Shown piece after piece: positions 1 through 10,800 of a DNA stretch of 64,000 nt. How positions within the stretch are numbered: position 1 is the first letter of the stretch; each line of letters starts with the position of its first letter. The notes under the pieces are model-generated. The model saw only the letters and a list, made by a program, of their open reading frames with translations. It made no database searches and had not been told where the DNA came from. This DNA is from Tigriopus japonicus (Eukaryota; Arthropoda; Copepoda; Harpacticoida; Harpacticidae): the NCBI GenBank assembly GCA_010645155.1, contig JAAGOF010000071.1, positions 51,109-115,108 on the forward strand, in the 5' to 3' direction. The translations under genes were made by a program, and so were the position numbers.

Positions 1-1680
1 CAAAGAAAATACCTTCTTCAAGAACAATTGAAAGTCATACGCAAGGAGTTGGGCATGGAGAAGGACGACACCGAAAGCATTATTGAAAAGTATCAAGCCA
101 GAATGAAGGAAATGACAATTCCTGACTCGGTCAAAGAAGTCATTGATGAAGAGGTTGGCAAGCTTCGGTTTCTTGATAGCCATTCATCTGAATTCAATGT
201 GACACGGAATTACTTGGATTGGTTGACCACCATCCCTTGGGGTATCGCTTCCAACGAAAATCTAGATCTAACTAAGGCCAAGGATGTTCTTAATAAAGAG
301 CATTACGGGTTAGAGGACGTCAAGAAGCGAATCTTGGAATTTGTGGCAGTGTCGCAATTAAAAGGAAGCACCCAAGGAAAGATAATTTGCTTAGCAGGCC
401 CTCCTGGTGTAGGAAAAACGAGCGTGGCAAAATCCATCGCCAACGCTTTGGACAGAACTTTCTTTCGCTTCAGTGTCGGAGGCTTGTCCGATGTGGCCGA
501 GCTCAAGGGTCACAGGCGAACCTATGTAGGAGCCATGCCAGGTAAGGCCGTGCAAGCCTTGAAGAAAACTAAGACAGAAAACCCGTTAATATTAATCGAT
601 GAAATTGATAAAATGGGCAAGGGTTGGCAAGGAGATCCCACGGCAGCTCTTCTAGAGATGCTGGATCCGGAGCAAAACTCTTCATTCATGGATCATTACT
701 TGGATGTTCCGATTGACCTATCAAAGGTGCTTTTCATTTGCACCGCCAACACGCTTGACACTATTCCCGAACCTCTCCGAGATCGTATGGAGATGATCGA
801 CATTTCCGGGTATGTTGCTGAAGAAAAGCTTGAAATTGCTAGAACCTATTTAATACCTCAAGTGCTGGAAATTACAGGGCTTAAAGCCGATGACATTTAT
901 ATCGACGATAAAGCTCTAACAACTCTAATCAAGTCATACTGTCGCGAAAGTGGGGTCAGGAACTTAAGGAAGCAATTGGAGAAAATATATCGCAAGACGG
1001 CATACAAAATTGTCAATGACAAAGAAACCAACGTCAAAATCACCGAAGACAACTTGAGAGATTTTGTGGGGAAACCAGTGTATCAACATGATAAAATGTA
1101 CGAGCAAACCCCTCCTGGTGTTTGTATGGGCTTGGCATGGACCTCTCATGGGGGTTCCACGCTTTACATTGAAACCCTTCAACAAAAGATGTCGAGCACA
1201 AGCAAGTCCACGGACGGAAGAATTGAATTTACCGGTAATCTCGGAGACGTTATGAAGGAGAGCGTGCGCATTGCCTACACATTTTCCAAAGTGTTTGCCA
1301 ACACCATCGACAAGTCCAACGCGTTGCTCTCTGATGGTTGCGTGCACCTCCATGTTCCAGAAGGTGCCACACCCAAAGATGGTCCAAGTGCAGGCTGTAC
1401 AATCGTGACGGCGCTTCTCTCATTGGCGTTAGATAAGCCCGTTAGACCAAATCTAGCCATGACTGGAGAGATATCTCTTAGGGGAAAAATTCTCCCTGTT
1501 GGTGGCATCAAGGAAAAAGTGATTGCTGCTAAACGTGCTGGAGTTGATACCGTGATTTTACCCAATGACAATCGGAAAGATTTTGACGATTTACCAGATG
1601 TGGTCAAATGCGATGTCAACATCCATTTTGCCGACACTTACGAGGATGTATTTAAGGTGGCTTTTCCCGATCAATCCTAG
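1..1680 (+). CDS. LONP1: Mitochondrial Lon protease, 3' part (5' end outside window)
   Basis: This is an ATP-dependent serine protease of the mitochondrial matrix that degrades damaged and regulatory proteins. The frame is open from base 1, so the N-terminal substrate-binding domain lies upstream; 559 codons plus stop are present with no intron. The start of the visible part is the coiled region before the AAA+ domain, followed by the family motif [15 protein letters not shown]. The Walker A motif GPPGVGKT has its lysine codon at 415-417, and Walker B (LILIDEIDK) has its Asp and Glu codons at 598-603. The protease domain carries the catalytic Ser in DGPSAGCT (codon 1387-1389) and the catalytic Lys in GGIKEK (codon 1510-1512), giving the Ser-Lys dyad. 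These motifs match mitochondrial rather than peroxisomal Lon. The stop codon is only 126 bases from the stop of the convergent ATPase gene. Confidence 0.96.
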   Translation, partial: QRKYLLQEQLKVIRKELGMEKDDTESIIEKYQARMKEMTIPDSVKEVIDEEVGKLRFLDSHSSEFNVTRNYLDWLTTIPWGIASNENLDLTKAKDVLNKEHYGLEDVKKRILEFVAVSQLKGSTQGKIICLAGPPGVGKTSVAKSIANALDRTFFRFSVGGLSDVAELKGHRRTYVGAMPGKAVQALKKTKTENPLILIDEIDKMGKGWQGDPTAALLEMLDPEQNSSFMDHYLDVPIDLSKVLFICTANTLDTIPEPLRDRMEMIDISGYVAEEKLEIARTYLIPQVLEITGLKADDIYIDDKALTTLIKSYCRESGVRNLRKQLEKIYRKTAYKIVNDKETNVKITEDNLRDFVGKPVYQHDKMYEQTPPGVCMGLAWTSHGGSTLYIETLQQKMSSTSKSTDGRIEFTGNLGDVMKESVRIAYTFSKVFANTIDKSNALLSDGCVHLHVPEGATPKDGPSAGCTIVTALLSLALDKPVRPNLAMTGEISLRGKILPVGGIKEKVIAAKRAGVDTVILPNDNRKDFDDLPDVVKCDVNIHFADTYEDVFKVAFPDQS

Positions 1681-1704
1681 CCCTGTCTTGGTCTTGAAGG
1701 AACG

Positions 1705-1710
1705 TTTATT
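1705..1710 (-). promoter_or_regulatory. Polyadenylation signal of the ATPase gene
   Basis: AATAAA reads on the minus strand about 97 bases past the ATPase stop codon. It lies only 25 bases beyond the Lon stop on the other strand, so the two 3' UTRs probably overlap. Confidence 0.5.
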
Positions 1711-1806
1711 AAGCATTTTTCTAATGTCGTTGTATCGAAAAATGTGATTTATAAAAATACAAGGAACACATATTATATTTACACAGCTCTGTTTGTCTCA
1801 ATGCAA

Positions 1807-4800
1807 TCATAAACATGCCTCGTGCTCAATCCATGTGTTGGCATGTTTTCGAACATACGCTTTTTTCATTTCTTCGTAAACGAATAAAATGATCAGGAAT
1901 GGTAGAGGTGGGAACCACGAAAGAGGGAACAAATATTGGAGCTGAAGACCCTCATTCAATCCTGGCAGGTAGATCAATAGGAAGGCCAAAAAGGTCTCAA
2001 AGAAGATTGAAAAATTGAGCACCCAATTGCCCATTCCACGCTGAAAAATGGATAGCTTGCGAGTTCGACTGATGATTACAGTAATCCATTGCATTGCTAC
2101 AATCGAGAAGAGAACGCCGGCATGGCAAGAATATTCCAAATTCTTTCGATCTTCATACGTCCATTCTTGACCATAAGTGTCCTTTAAGTCATTAATCGCC
2201 CTCGAATCCCATTCCGTTCTCATCCCGATCAAGTTGCTTGGCCAAAATCCATTTTCAGCCATGATCACGCTGTAGGTGAATAATCCCGCTGCGCCTTGAA
2301 TCAAACCTACATGGCCGTACGAAGTGAAGATCATGGTTTCCGTCACAATTCCATCTGTAATGGGGTTTCTTGGTCCTCTTTTCATAGCCTCATATGCCGT
2401 CTCTTCCTCTTCAAAGGCCAAACTGATTGCAGGTAGTAAATCGGTTCCGAGATCAATGCATAAGACTGCTAACACGCCCAGGGGTAATGGAATTTGAGCA
2501 AAGAGGAACATGACGAAAGGTACCAGTTCACCCATATTTGAAGCGAGGGTGTAAAAGAACATCTTCCTTAAGTTTTCAAACATTATGCGTCCTTCCTCGA
2601 TGGCGATGACGATCGATGAGAAATTGTTATCCATAAGGATAACATCTGCTGCATCTTTGGCAATATCAGTTCCTCCTGGACCCATGGCAATACCCACATC
2701 GGCTTTTCGGAGGGCTGCTGCATCATTCACTCCATCTCCAGTGACTGCAACGATAGCGCCCAAACGTTGACAAGCTTCAACCACGTCAAGCTTTTGCTCA
2801 GATGAAACTCCCGCGAGAATGATCTCATGATGATGCATGAGGGCATTTTCCAATTCCTCTGGGGTCAATTCTTGCATTTCCTCGCCCGTGATTATACAAG
2901 ACTCGGAGGTACTCATGAGCGTATTTTTTTCCAAAGGATCTTGATCGAGCGATAGGATTCCCACAGATTTAGCGATGGCTTTAGCAGTACTGGGATGATC
3001 TCCAGTCATCATGATGACTTTGATGCCAGCAGCTTGGCATTTCGCAATGGAATCTGGAACACTGGCTCGAGGTGGATCAATCAATGACATGATGCCGATC
3101 AAACGAAATCCAGTCAAGGGGAAATTAATGTTATTGGAGTCAAAAGCAAACCCAGGAGGATACTTTTGAGGCGAAAGTCGGCAGTCAGCTAATGCAACCA
3201 ATCTCTCCCCCAACCCTCCCAACTCTGTGCAAGCATATCTGAATGCAGCAATGTAATCATCGCCGATTGACCTTTCTTGACCATTGACAAATGCCGAAGA
3301 ACAACGGTTCAAAATAGCCTCAGGATCGCCGACAAGAGTAACTAGGTAGCCCTTCTGTTGATAGTCGTGACATTCATGGATGCTCAGTTGAAACTTGATT
3401 ATGGGGTTGAACGGGATTTCGCACACCTTGGGATGCATGCTTCTGAAGGTACCACTTTGTCCTTCGACAGCTTCAATGTTCCTGAGCAATGCAGAATCAA
3501 TGGCAGTTCCCATCACTTCTCGGTCCTCGACTCCAGCTCCGACGAATTCGGCTCGGTTGCAGAGTACAGCAATCCGTGCCATATTTTTCCATGCTGGTGA
3601 TTGGATATCAAAAGATACTGCAGGACGGTCGTCAGTCCCCGTATCAACTTCGCCGATTTCATTGTCGAACCAGACGTGGGCGACAGTAGCCATGTTTCGG
3701 GTCAATGTGCCAGTTTTGTCGCACAGTATGATGGACGTCGCGCCCAATGTCTCGATAGTTTCAAGATTCTTCACAATGCAATTTCTTTGCATAAGGCGTT
3801 TAGCTGTGACGCTTAAACTGATGGTGACTACGGCTAGCAGACCTTCGGGAACATTGGCAACAATTATTCCAATCAGGAAAAGAATGGAATCAATCCAGAA
3901 GTAGCCCATGAGAAATGAAATGATGAAGAAGAACACGCCGAGGTAAATTCCAACACCGGTGGCCAAGTGGATGAAAGAGGCCAATTCACGGGAAATAAGC
4001 GTAGCCTCTTTGGGGTTTGTGGCCGTCATTTCGGTCATCCTTCCCACTATGGTGTTCAACCCGGTTCGGATTACAACTGCCTTGCAATTGCCTTGAACAC
4101 CATAGGTATTTCGGAAGAGCATGTTTTTTGTGAGTAACAGGTCATCATTAGTGCAATGAATATCGCGTTCCAGGGGCTCAGACTCTCCAGTAATGGACGA
4201 GTTGTCCACCATGAAGCTATTCGATTCCAAAACTCGACAATCAGCCGGAATACGTTCGCCCACACCCAAGAGAATGATATCGCCTATAACCAGCTCATCT
4301 GATGCGACCTCGTGCTCTTCGCCCTCTCGGATTACTTTGGATGTCTCTGGCATCAGAGCCTCTCGATGACGAAGTAGAGAGGCACTCCTGGTTTCTTGGA
4401 TAAATGAGAGAATTCCAGTGATTAAGATTACTATCAATAATGCCACACCCAATACGACGTTTTCCACTGGGGGATACTCTTGTTTGCCAACTTCAATGGA
4501 ATAGTTGGCGAAGCTCAGAACCACCCCCATCCAAAGAATAATCGATGACCCACCAAATAGAGATTTGGAGAACCGAACCCAAGCGGGGACCTCTAAGATG
4601 GTGCCGATGTCATTGGGACCATGAAGTTCCAAATTGGCTGCAGCTTGTATATGGCTGAGGCCCATCTGAGGATCGGTGATAAGTCTGGCAAAAAGCTCAT
4701 GCAGTAATAATCGATGTTCATCTTCGATGGCGTGTCGGGGATCAATGGGAACTACCGGTGAAAAGGCATTCTCCCCTCGGTTTAGAGTAGCTTTGGAAGT

Positions 4801-4929
4801 GTATTTGGACGCAAAGGGTGTTTTTCTGTAGGATTTAATAGTTCCTGTAGCCGTTCTATTGTCATCTCGAATTCCATCCCTTCCCTCCGTGGCCTCATGA
4901 TACGAATCATTATCATCGTCGGCATACAT
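1807..4929 (-). CDS. Divergent Na+/K+-ATPase alpha-like P-type ATPase, intronless
   Basis: This is a P2C-type cation pump of 1040 residues, about the usual length for Na,K-ATPase alpha, encoded without introns. TGES of the actuator domain is at 247-250, the phosphorylated Asp is D404 in DKTGTLT (codon 3718-3720), and GDGVNDAAAL forms the hinge. The M4 motif VANVPEGLL and the M6 motif CIDLGTD keep the acidic cation ligands. The beta-subunit contact reads DTYGQEW in place of SYGQ. By eye alignment to vertebrate alpha, several conserved residues differ: M5 has ASNMGEL where TSNIPEI is usual, M8 has QWIT where QWAD is usual (loss of the site-III Asp926), Gln111 is Glu, and Thr797 is Val. The first 65 residues are acidic and unlike the usual lysine-rich N-terminus, and the C-terminus lacks the usual KETYY. 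The ATG at 4929 is the first in frame. It is probably a lineage paralogue; whether it transports Na+ and K+ is an inference. Confidence 0.9.
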   Translation of the reverse strand: MYADDDNDSYHEATEGRDGIRDDNRTATGTIKSYRKTPFASKYTSKATLNRGENAFSPVVPIDPRHAIEDEHRLLLHELFARLITDPQMGLSHIQAAANLELHGPNDIGTILEVPAWVRFSKSLFGGSSIILWMGVVLSFANYSIEVGKQEYPPVENVVLGVALLIVILITGILSFIQETRSASLLRHREALMPETSKVIREGEEHEVASDELVIGDIILLGVGERIPADCRVLESNSFMVDNSSITGESEPLERDIHCTNDDLLLTKNMLFRNTYGVQGNCKAVVIRTGLNTIVGRMTEMTATNPKEATLISRELASFIHLATGVGIYLGVFFFIISFLMGYFWIDSILFLIGIIVANVPEGLLAVVTISLSVTAKRLMQRNCIVKNLETIETLGATSIILCDKTGTLTRNMATVAHVWFDNEIGEVDTGTDDRPAVSFDIQSPAWKNMARIAVLCNRAEFVGAGVEDREVMGTAIDSALLRNIEAVEGQSGTFRSMHPKVCEIPFNPIIKFQLSIHECHDYQQKGYLVTLVGDPEAILNRCSSAFVNGQERSIGDDYIAAFRYACTELGGLGERLVALADCRLSPQKYPPGFAFDSNNINFPLTGFRLIGIMSLIDPPRASVPDSIAKCQAAGIKVIMMTGDHPSTAKAIAKSVGILSLDQDPLEKNTLMSTSESCIITGEEMQELTPEELENALMHHHEIILAGVSSEQKLDVVEACQRLGAIVAVTGDGVNDAAALRKADVGIAMGPGGTDIAKDAADVILMDNNFSSIVIAIEEGRIMFENLRKMFFYTLASNMGELVPFVMFLFAQIPLPLGVLAVLCIDLGTDLLPAISLAFEEEETAYEAMKRGPRNPITDGIVTETMIFTSYGHVGLIQGAAGLFTYSVIMAENGFWPSNLIGMRTEWDSRAINDLKDTYGQEWTYEDRKNLEYSCHAGVLFSIVAMQWITVIISRTRKLSIFQRGMGNWVLNFSIFFETFLAFLLIYLPGLNEGLQLQYLFPLSWFPPLPFLIILFVYEEMKKAYVRKHANTWIEHEACL

Positions 4930-5883
4930 GATCTCGTTTTGAAGTGAACACTTTTGTTTTCAGCACATGTTGAATTTAATTCACTATTTTGTTGATATTT
5001 GTTCAAGAGAGCCTTAAAGCTGGGCGAGACGATCCTTTTCAAAATACAGGTATACTACCTTGGAGGCTCCCAGCGCCCCTTTGTACTATCAGATAGAGCC
5101 CTACTACTATACTCTTAGCACATGAATTCTCTAGCCCAAGCCGAGGAAATAAGTACAACGAACAGATGAAGCCTCGCCTTTCTACCTGTGCTCTAAAGGA
5201 CTTCTTGGGCACATCTTCCGTTGAGGAAACCAGTTCTAGCCTTAAGGATTAGGGATTTTGATGGACTTTGTTTTTTTCAGAAAGAAACTGAACCAAAATT
5301 AATTTCCAGATGTTTTTCACCTCGCCTCTCAATTTTTCGAGAGGGAAAAGACTGAAAGGCTCTTGGTCTTGGCTGTGAACTAGTGTAGGGAAAGCATGAT
5401 CCCAGGAAGATTGGTAACGACGGGAAACCATATGGTGGCTTTCTGTCGTGTCATGTACCAGTTGGTACTTGATTTTAAAAGGATATGTGTCTTTCGAACG
5501 ATTTCAAGGCAACTGGGATGTTGTTCATGTCTGGCTTCTCGTTTCTTTTGCTCCCATTCAGCTTTAAAGAACAAGCGAGGCCAGGAGCTTAAGGGGAGTT
5601 TCCCATTTGCTTACGCAAAGGCCTCAAGCCGCGGGCTAGACTTAGTCTTCGACGAGATGGCTTAAGTTCCTATGATCCTCCCCTTCCCATCTGACTAACT
5701 ACAGCAATATGGGGTTTATTGACATCATCCTAGAGAAGGCTAGGCTCTTTCATCTGACACATGGAAACCTCCTCCTTCACGGAGGAAGAATCGTTGCCCA
5801 TTCACGAGATCTCCCGGTTAGGTTTGCTGCTTGCGATAAAGCAAATGGCAGCGATTCAAGTGCCGGGCATGATTCGACACATT

Positions 5884-6141
5884 TCACACATAGTGCGCAT
5901 ACAAGTAGTTGGACCAGATAGCTCTCGCAAGCTCTCTGCGTTCACACCGGCTGTCAAACAAGGCCTTACAATGTTCGAATTTGCCGACGTCGTTCGGCCT
6001 TTTTTCGCCCTCAAGTTTCGCTGTGCCAGCTTGAAAAATCCTCCCTCTTAGATCCCTAATTTCAGTCCAAAGCAGACCAATGGATGAAAGGACCACAATG
6101 GCACCGATACGGTTTGGCAGTTTTTGCCGCTTAGCTGCCAT
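5884..6141 (-). CDS. Candidate small membrane protein, unrecognised
   Basis: An 85-codon frame starts at an ATG at 6141 in good context (GAAATGG). It begins MAAKRQKLPNR, continues into a hydrophobic stretch (residues about 11-26, IGAIVVLSSIGLLW) and then a charged helix rich in Arg, Glu and Lys. This basic start followed by a single membrane segment resembles small mitochondrial or endomembrane proteins, but I recognise no family. It could be a chance frame or the first exon of a spliced gene. Confidence 0.22.
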   Translation of the reverse strand: MAAKRQKLPNRIGAIVVLSSIGLLWTEIRDLRGRIFQAGTAKLEGEKRPNDVGKFEHCKALFDSRCERRELARAIWSNYLYAHYV

Positions 6142-6972
6142 TTCGTGTTTGTAAGAAATCAATAGTGGCAGAAACTGGTAGCTTAGAAAAGTTTGTTTTT
6201 ATCAATTAAACGAGAACGTAAATTTTCGACCTTTAAAACAAGAATAACATTTTCAAGCTAAAGCGAGAATGAAAACTTTTTACCTGCAATAAAAAGCAAA
6301 CCGAGCAAAGAAAATGGATAAAAATCGCTCAAAAATGGCAGTTTGGGCAGTTTGGGATATAAAATTTCCTGGCAATGCTGATTGGTGATCAGAAGCAGAG
6401 GAAGGGAGACTTAGAGGACCTGCGGGCTCATGAACCGATATTTATCAGTCGGGCCAAGAGCGAGGGAGGGAGGGAGATGGGGCAGGAAACAGGTCGAAAT
6501 GCAGAAAACCGGGTGACTCGCTTACCTCTTCAATTGGGCCTGTCAAGCATACGGACGCCAGGCTTGGGACGCAGAAGAGGAGGGAAATGGTCGACATAGA
6601 GTAGAAGCTGAATGGACCTGACGATTTTCGACATAGATTTGCTATGTTAACGGAGCTAAATATGTATACCCAGTCAAAACTTTATTGGCTGATGGGAAAC
6701 GTGGGAATCGTGAAAAATGATAACAATAAATCGAATAGCTTTTAAGTAATTATATCATGAATCATGAAATGGCGGTCATTTGAAAGGGCAATATTACGTT
6801 TAAAAACATCAACAAACAAGTGGGAGTGGCGTTTTATTCCGTAAAAGTCATTCTTTTCAATATGATGATTCATTCTCCGACGACCCTTGTCGGATCTCGG
6901 TTTTCCCTCGACTTGATTTGCTCATCTGTGTCTTTTTCTAAATCTGTGGTGACTCGCGATCCTCCCTTTCAA

Positions 6973-7003
6973 GTGGTCGCTCGCTCGCTCGCTCGCTCGC
7001 TCA
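6973..7003. repeat. (GCTC)n microsatellite
   Basis: A run of GCTC units lies upstream of the clathrin gene, within the presumed promoter region. Confidence 0.8.
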
Positions 7004-7802
7004 TCGGCGTCGTCTCCATCCATGAATGAAGCACAAGTCTTGAAGTTTTCAGGAGGCCAGTGCGCTCGATGCCACGTTCTCGATCCGTCGGAATCCACCG
7101 GCCGGCTCATCTCCCTGCCTAGTCAGCCGCTTCCCTGCTCTGCCTCCAAGTGATATCCCCCCTTTTTACCTGCTGCCACGGGCCGATCGTCGGCCGGATT
7201 CGCCGTCATCCATGCGTCATCAGGCCGGCCTCGGCCTGACTCGGCCCTCACAGCCCGGCCATGGGCCGGAGAAATTGTTGCCTGAATTCTTCTGCCGTCG
7301 CCAAAGCCCATCACACCAAAGAGAACCAACCAAAAATGAAGGAGAGAGAGAGAGAGAAAGAGAGGCAGCGGAGAAGAAGGAGGGAGGAACTTCACAGAGT
7401 GAGTAACAGAAGGACGACGAAACTTGAAATCCCGTCGTTGGCCGTCGTTTGAGAAGCAAGTCACGCTCCTCCTCCTCGTTCAACTCGTCCTCCCCCTCGA
7501 ACTGGAACTCGAACCCAAGTCGAGGAACAAGAAGAATCTGGAAATTGACGCTGGTGCCGCCCGCAGATTGGACCCGTGGTCTTGTGTGTGTGTGTGCGCG
7601 TCAGTGCCCGTGGACGATTGATTGTCTTGGGATCCAAGACTTTGGTGTGCTTGTGCATCCGTGGTCGTTGCCCTCCCCTTGATCACTCGCCAATCCGGTC
7701 GTGTGGGTGGCGTTGTCACCCGCCCGTTTTTCCGTGGGTTGTGGGCCGCTCCGGCTGGCATCGCTCTTCTTCGCTCTGGATTGACGTGAGACGCTCATCA
7801 TC

Positions 7803-10800
7803 ATGACGCAAATCCTGCCCATCAAGTTCCAGGAGCATCTCCAGGTAGTCCTCAATGGTGGAGGCATTCATCCATCCGGACCCGTGACTCATTTGTCTTT
7901 CTTCGTTTTCAGCTCACCAATGTTGGGATTAATGCGGCCAATGTGGGCTTTAATAGCCTCACTATGGAGTCGGACAAGTTCATTTGCGTGCGTGAAAAAG
8001 TGGGCGAGACCAACCAAGTGGTCATCTTGGACATGGCCGATCCCACCAATCCCATTCGGAGACCCATTTCCGCCGATTCGGCCATCATGAACCCGGCTTC
8101 GAAAGTGATAGCGCTGAAAGGTAAGTCAATGTTTTGGGGGTTGGGGATTGTACCAGCTGGATCGGGATACGGCATGATGAGTACGCTCGTATTTACAGCC
8201 CAAAAGACGCTGCAGATCTTCAATATCGAAATGAAGAGCAAGATGAAGGCGCACGTCATGACCGATGACGTGATCTTCTGGAAGTGGATCTCGCTCAACA
8301 CGATTGCCTTGGTTACGGAAACGTCAGTGTACCATTGGAGCATGGAAGGCGATTCCACGCCTCAAAAGATCTTCGATCGACACTCGAGTTTGTCGGGCTG
8401 TCAAGTCATCAACTATCGTGTGGATGCCTCGCAGAATTGGTTGCTTCTCATTGGCATCTCGGCCCAACAGAATCGCGTGGTGGGAGCCATGCAGCTCTAC
8501 TCGGTCGAACGCAAAGTCAGCCAACCCATCGAAGGCCACGCGGCCGCTTTCCTCCAATTCAAGATGGAAGGCAACCCGCACGAGTCCACGTTATTTTGTT
8601 TTGCCGTGCGCACCGCCCAAGGTGGCAAGCTCCACATTATTGAAGTGGGCACTCCTCCCACCGGAAATCAACCTTTCCAAAAGAAGGCCGTGGACGTGTT
8701 CTTTCCGCCCGAGGCTCAGAATGATTTTCCCGTCGCTATGCAGGTATGACATTCAAACTACAATGTTAACGCAAGATCTTGTGCATTGGATTTGGAATCG
8801 TATGTTATAGGTGAGCACGAAACATGGCGTGGTGTATCTGATCACCAAGTATGGTTATGTTCATTTGTACGATGTGGAGTCGGCCGTTTGTATCTACATG
8901 AACCGAATCAGTGCCGAAACTATTTTTGTGACTGCCCCGCATGAGCCCACCAACGGCATCATTGGCGTGAATCGAAAAGGCCAAGTCCTCTCTGTGAGTG
9001 TGGACGAAGACAACATCATCAACTACATCAATGGCAATCTACAAAACCCGGACATGGCCCTCCGGTTTGCCGTGCGGAACAACTTAGGAGGCGCGGATGA
9101 GCTTTTTGTCCGCAAGTTCAATAGTTCATTCAGCAATGGCAATTACTCCGAGGCTGCCAAGGTAAGGAAGAACCAAGAAGCACGGAAATCATGGAGTGGG
9201 AGGCTAGAAATGAAAATTATGATTTCCAGTAGAAACAAACCATTTGCGTTCTTCTGCAAGTGAGACCTGGCTTGCATTGAGAAGAACAAGTATTTCAAAT
9301 TTCAGCCCAATCGAATGCCGGAGTGAAAAGTTATGCCTTCTCAAACTTATGCACTGAAGAGAGCATAGAATGAATGAACTCGCCCTTTTTTGGTAAAACA
9401 TTACCACAATAGGGCTAGTTCATTCATTCTCGGTAGGATTTGCGCTGAACTTTGAGTGAGCATAACTTTTGTCTCCGACGTTCGATTGAGCTGAAAATTG
9501 AAAAACGTATTCTTGTCAACATATGGTCGCATTTGCAGAAGAACGTAATTGAATTAATCTTACTGGAAATCATTATTCTCATTGCTAGCCTCCCACTCCA
9601 TCATTGCAGAAGAACCCATAAAACTCGATGAGCTCAGCTCTTAACCGCTCCCCTCGTTCACTCTCTAGATCGCTGCCAACGCTCCTAAGGGAATCCTGAG
9701 GACACCTCAGACCATCAGCAAGTTCCAACAGGTACCAACTCCGGCCGGTCAAACCTCGCCACTTCTTCAATACTTTGGCATTCTTTTGGATCAAGGTCAA
9801 CTGAATAAGTTCGAGTCCCTCGAACTCTGCCGGCCCGTTCTCCAGCAAGGCCGGAAGCAGTTGCTCGAAAAATGGTTAAAAGAAGACAAGTTGGAGTGCT
9901 CTGAAGAGTTGGGAGATTTGGTCAAAGCTGCCGACCCAACCTTGGCTCTCTCCGTGTATTTGCGAGCCAACGTTCCGAACAAGGTGATACAGTGCTTTGC
10001 TGAAACTGGCCAATTCCAGAAGATTGTCCTTTACGCCAAGAAAGTGGGCTATACCCCGGATTATCCGTTTCTCTTGCGGAACGTCATGAGAGTGAATCCC
10101 GAGCAAGGCGCTCAATTTGCCCAGATGCTGGTACAAGACGACGAGCCCTTGGCCGACATCAATCAAATTGTTGACATTTTTATGGAGCAGAACATGGTGC
10201 AGCAGTGCACTGCATTTTTGCTGGACGCTTTGAAGAATAACCGGCCCTCGGAGGGACCCTTGCAAACCCGTCTGTTGGAAATGAATTTAATGGCCGCACC
10301 CCAAGTGGCTGATGCCATCATGGGCAATCAGATGTTTACCCACTACGACCGACCCCATATTGCTTCCTTGTGTGAGAAGGCTGGTCTTCTACAGAGAGCC
10401 TTGGAGCACTATACTGATTTGTATGATATCAAGAGAGCTGTGGTCCATACTCATTTGCTGAAACCGGATTGGTTGGTGACCTTCTTTGGAACTTTGTCCG
10501 TCGAGGATTCACTCGAGTGTCTCAAGACCATGCTGAACGCCAATATTCGACAGAACCTTCAGGTCTGCGTACAGATCGCCACCAAATACCATGAGCAACT
10601 CACCACGAACGCCTTGATCGACTTGTTTGAGGGCTTCAAAAGTTTTGAGGGACTTTTCTATTTCTTGGGATCCATCGTGAATTTCAGTCAGGATCCCGAG
10701 GTACACTTCAAGTATATTGAGGCAGCTTGCAAAACCGGACAGATTAAGGAAGTGGAACGCATCTGTCGAGAAAGCAATTGCTACAACCCCGAGCGAGTCA

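Larger units (their letters stand above)
4930..7802. other. Intergenic region and clathrin 5' leader/promoter
   Basis: This region lies between two divergently transcribed genes and so must hold both promoters. No gene is clear apart from one small reading frame (5884-6141, listed separately). Bases 6973-7003 carry a (GCTC)n run. From about 7000 to 7800 the DNA is richer in G and C, with a (GA)n tract at 7340-7370, which suits the clathrin promoter and 5' UTR. No clear TATA box was identified. Confidence 0.6.

Noticed and set aside
964..1637. Long antisense frames across the Lon coding region
   Set aside because: They mirror the codon structure of the real gene on the other strand.
3358..3904. 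Plus-strand frames up to 169 codons inside the ATPase gene
   Set aside because: Antisense shadows of the ATPase with no independent similarity.
7123..7867. Several overlapping reading frames of 60-113 codons in the clathrin leader
   Set aside because: They lie in low-complexity GC- and GA-rich DNA on both strands and frames, typical of a promoter and 5' UTR, and resemble no protein.
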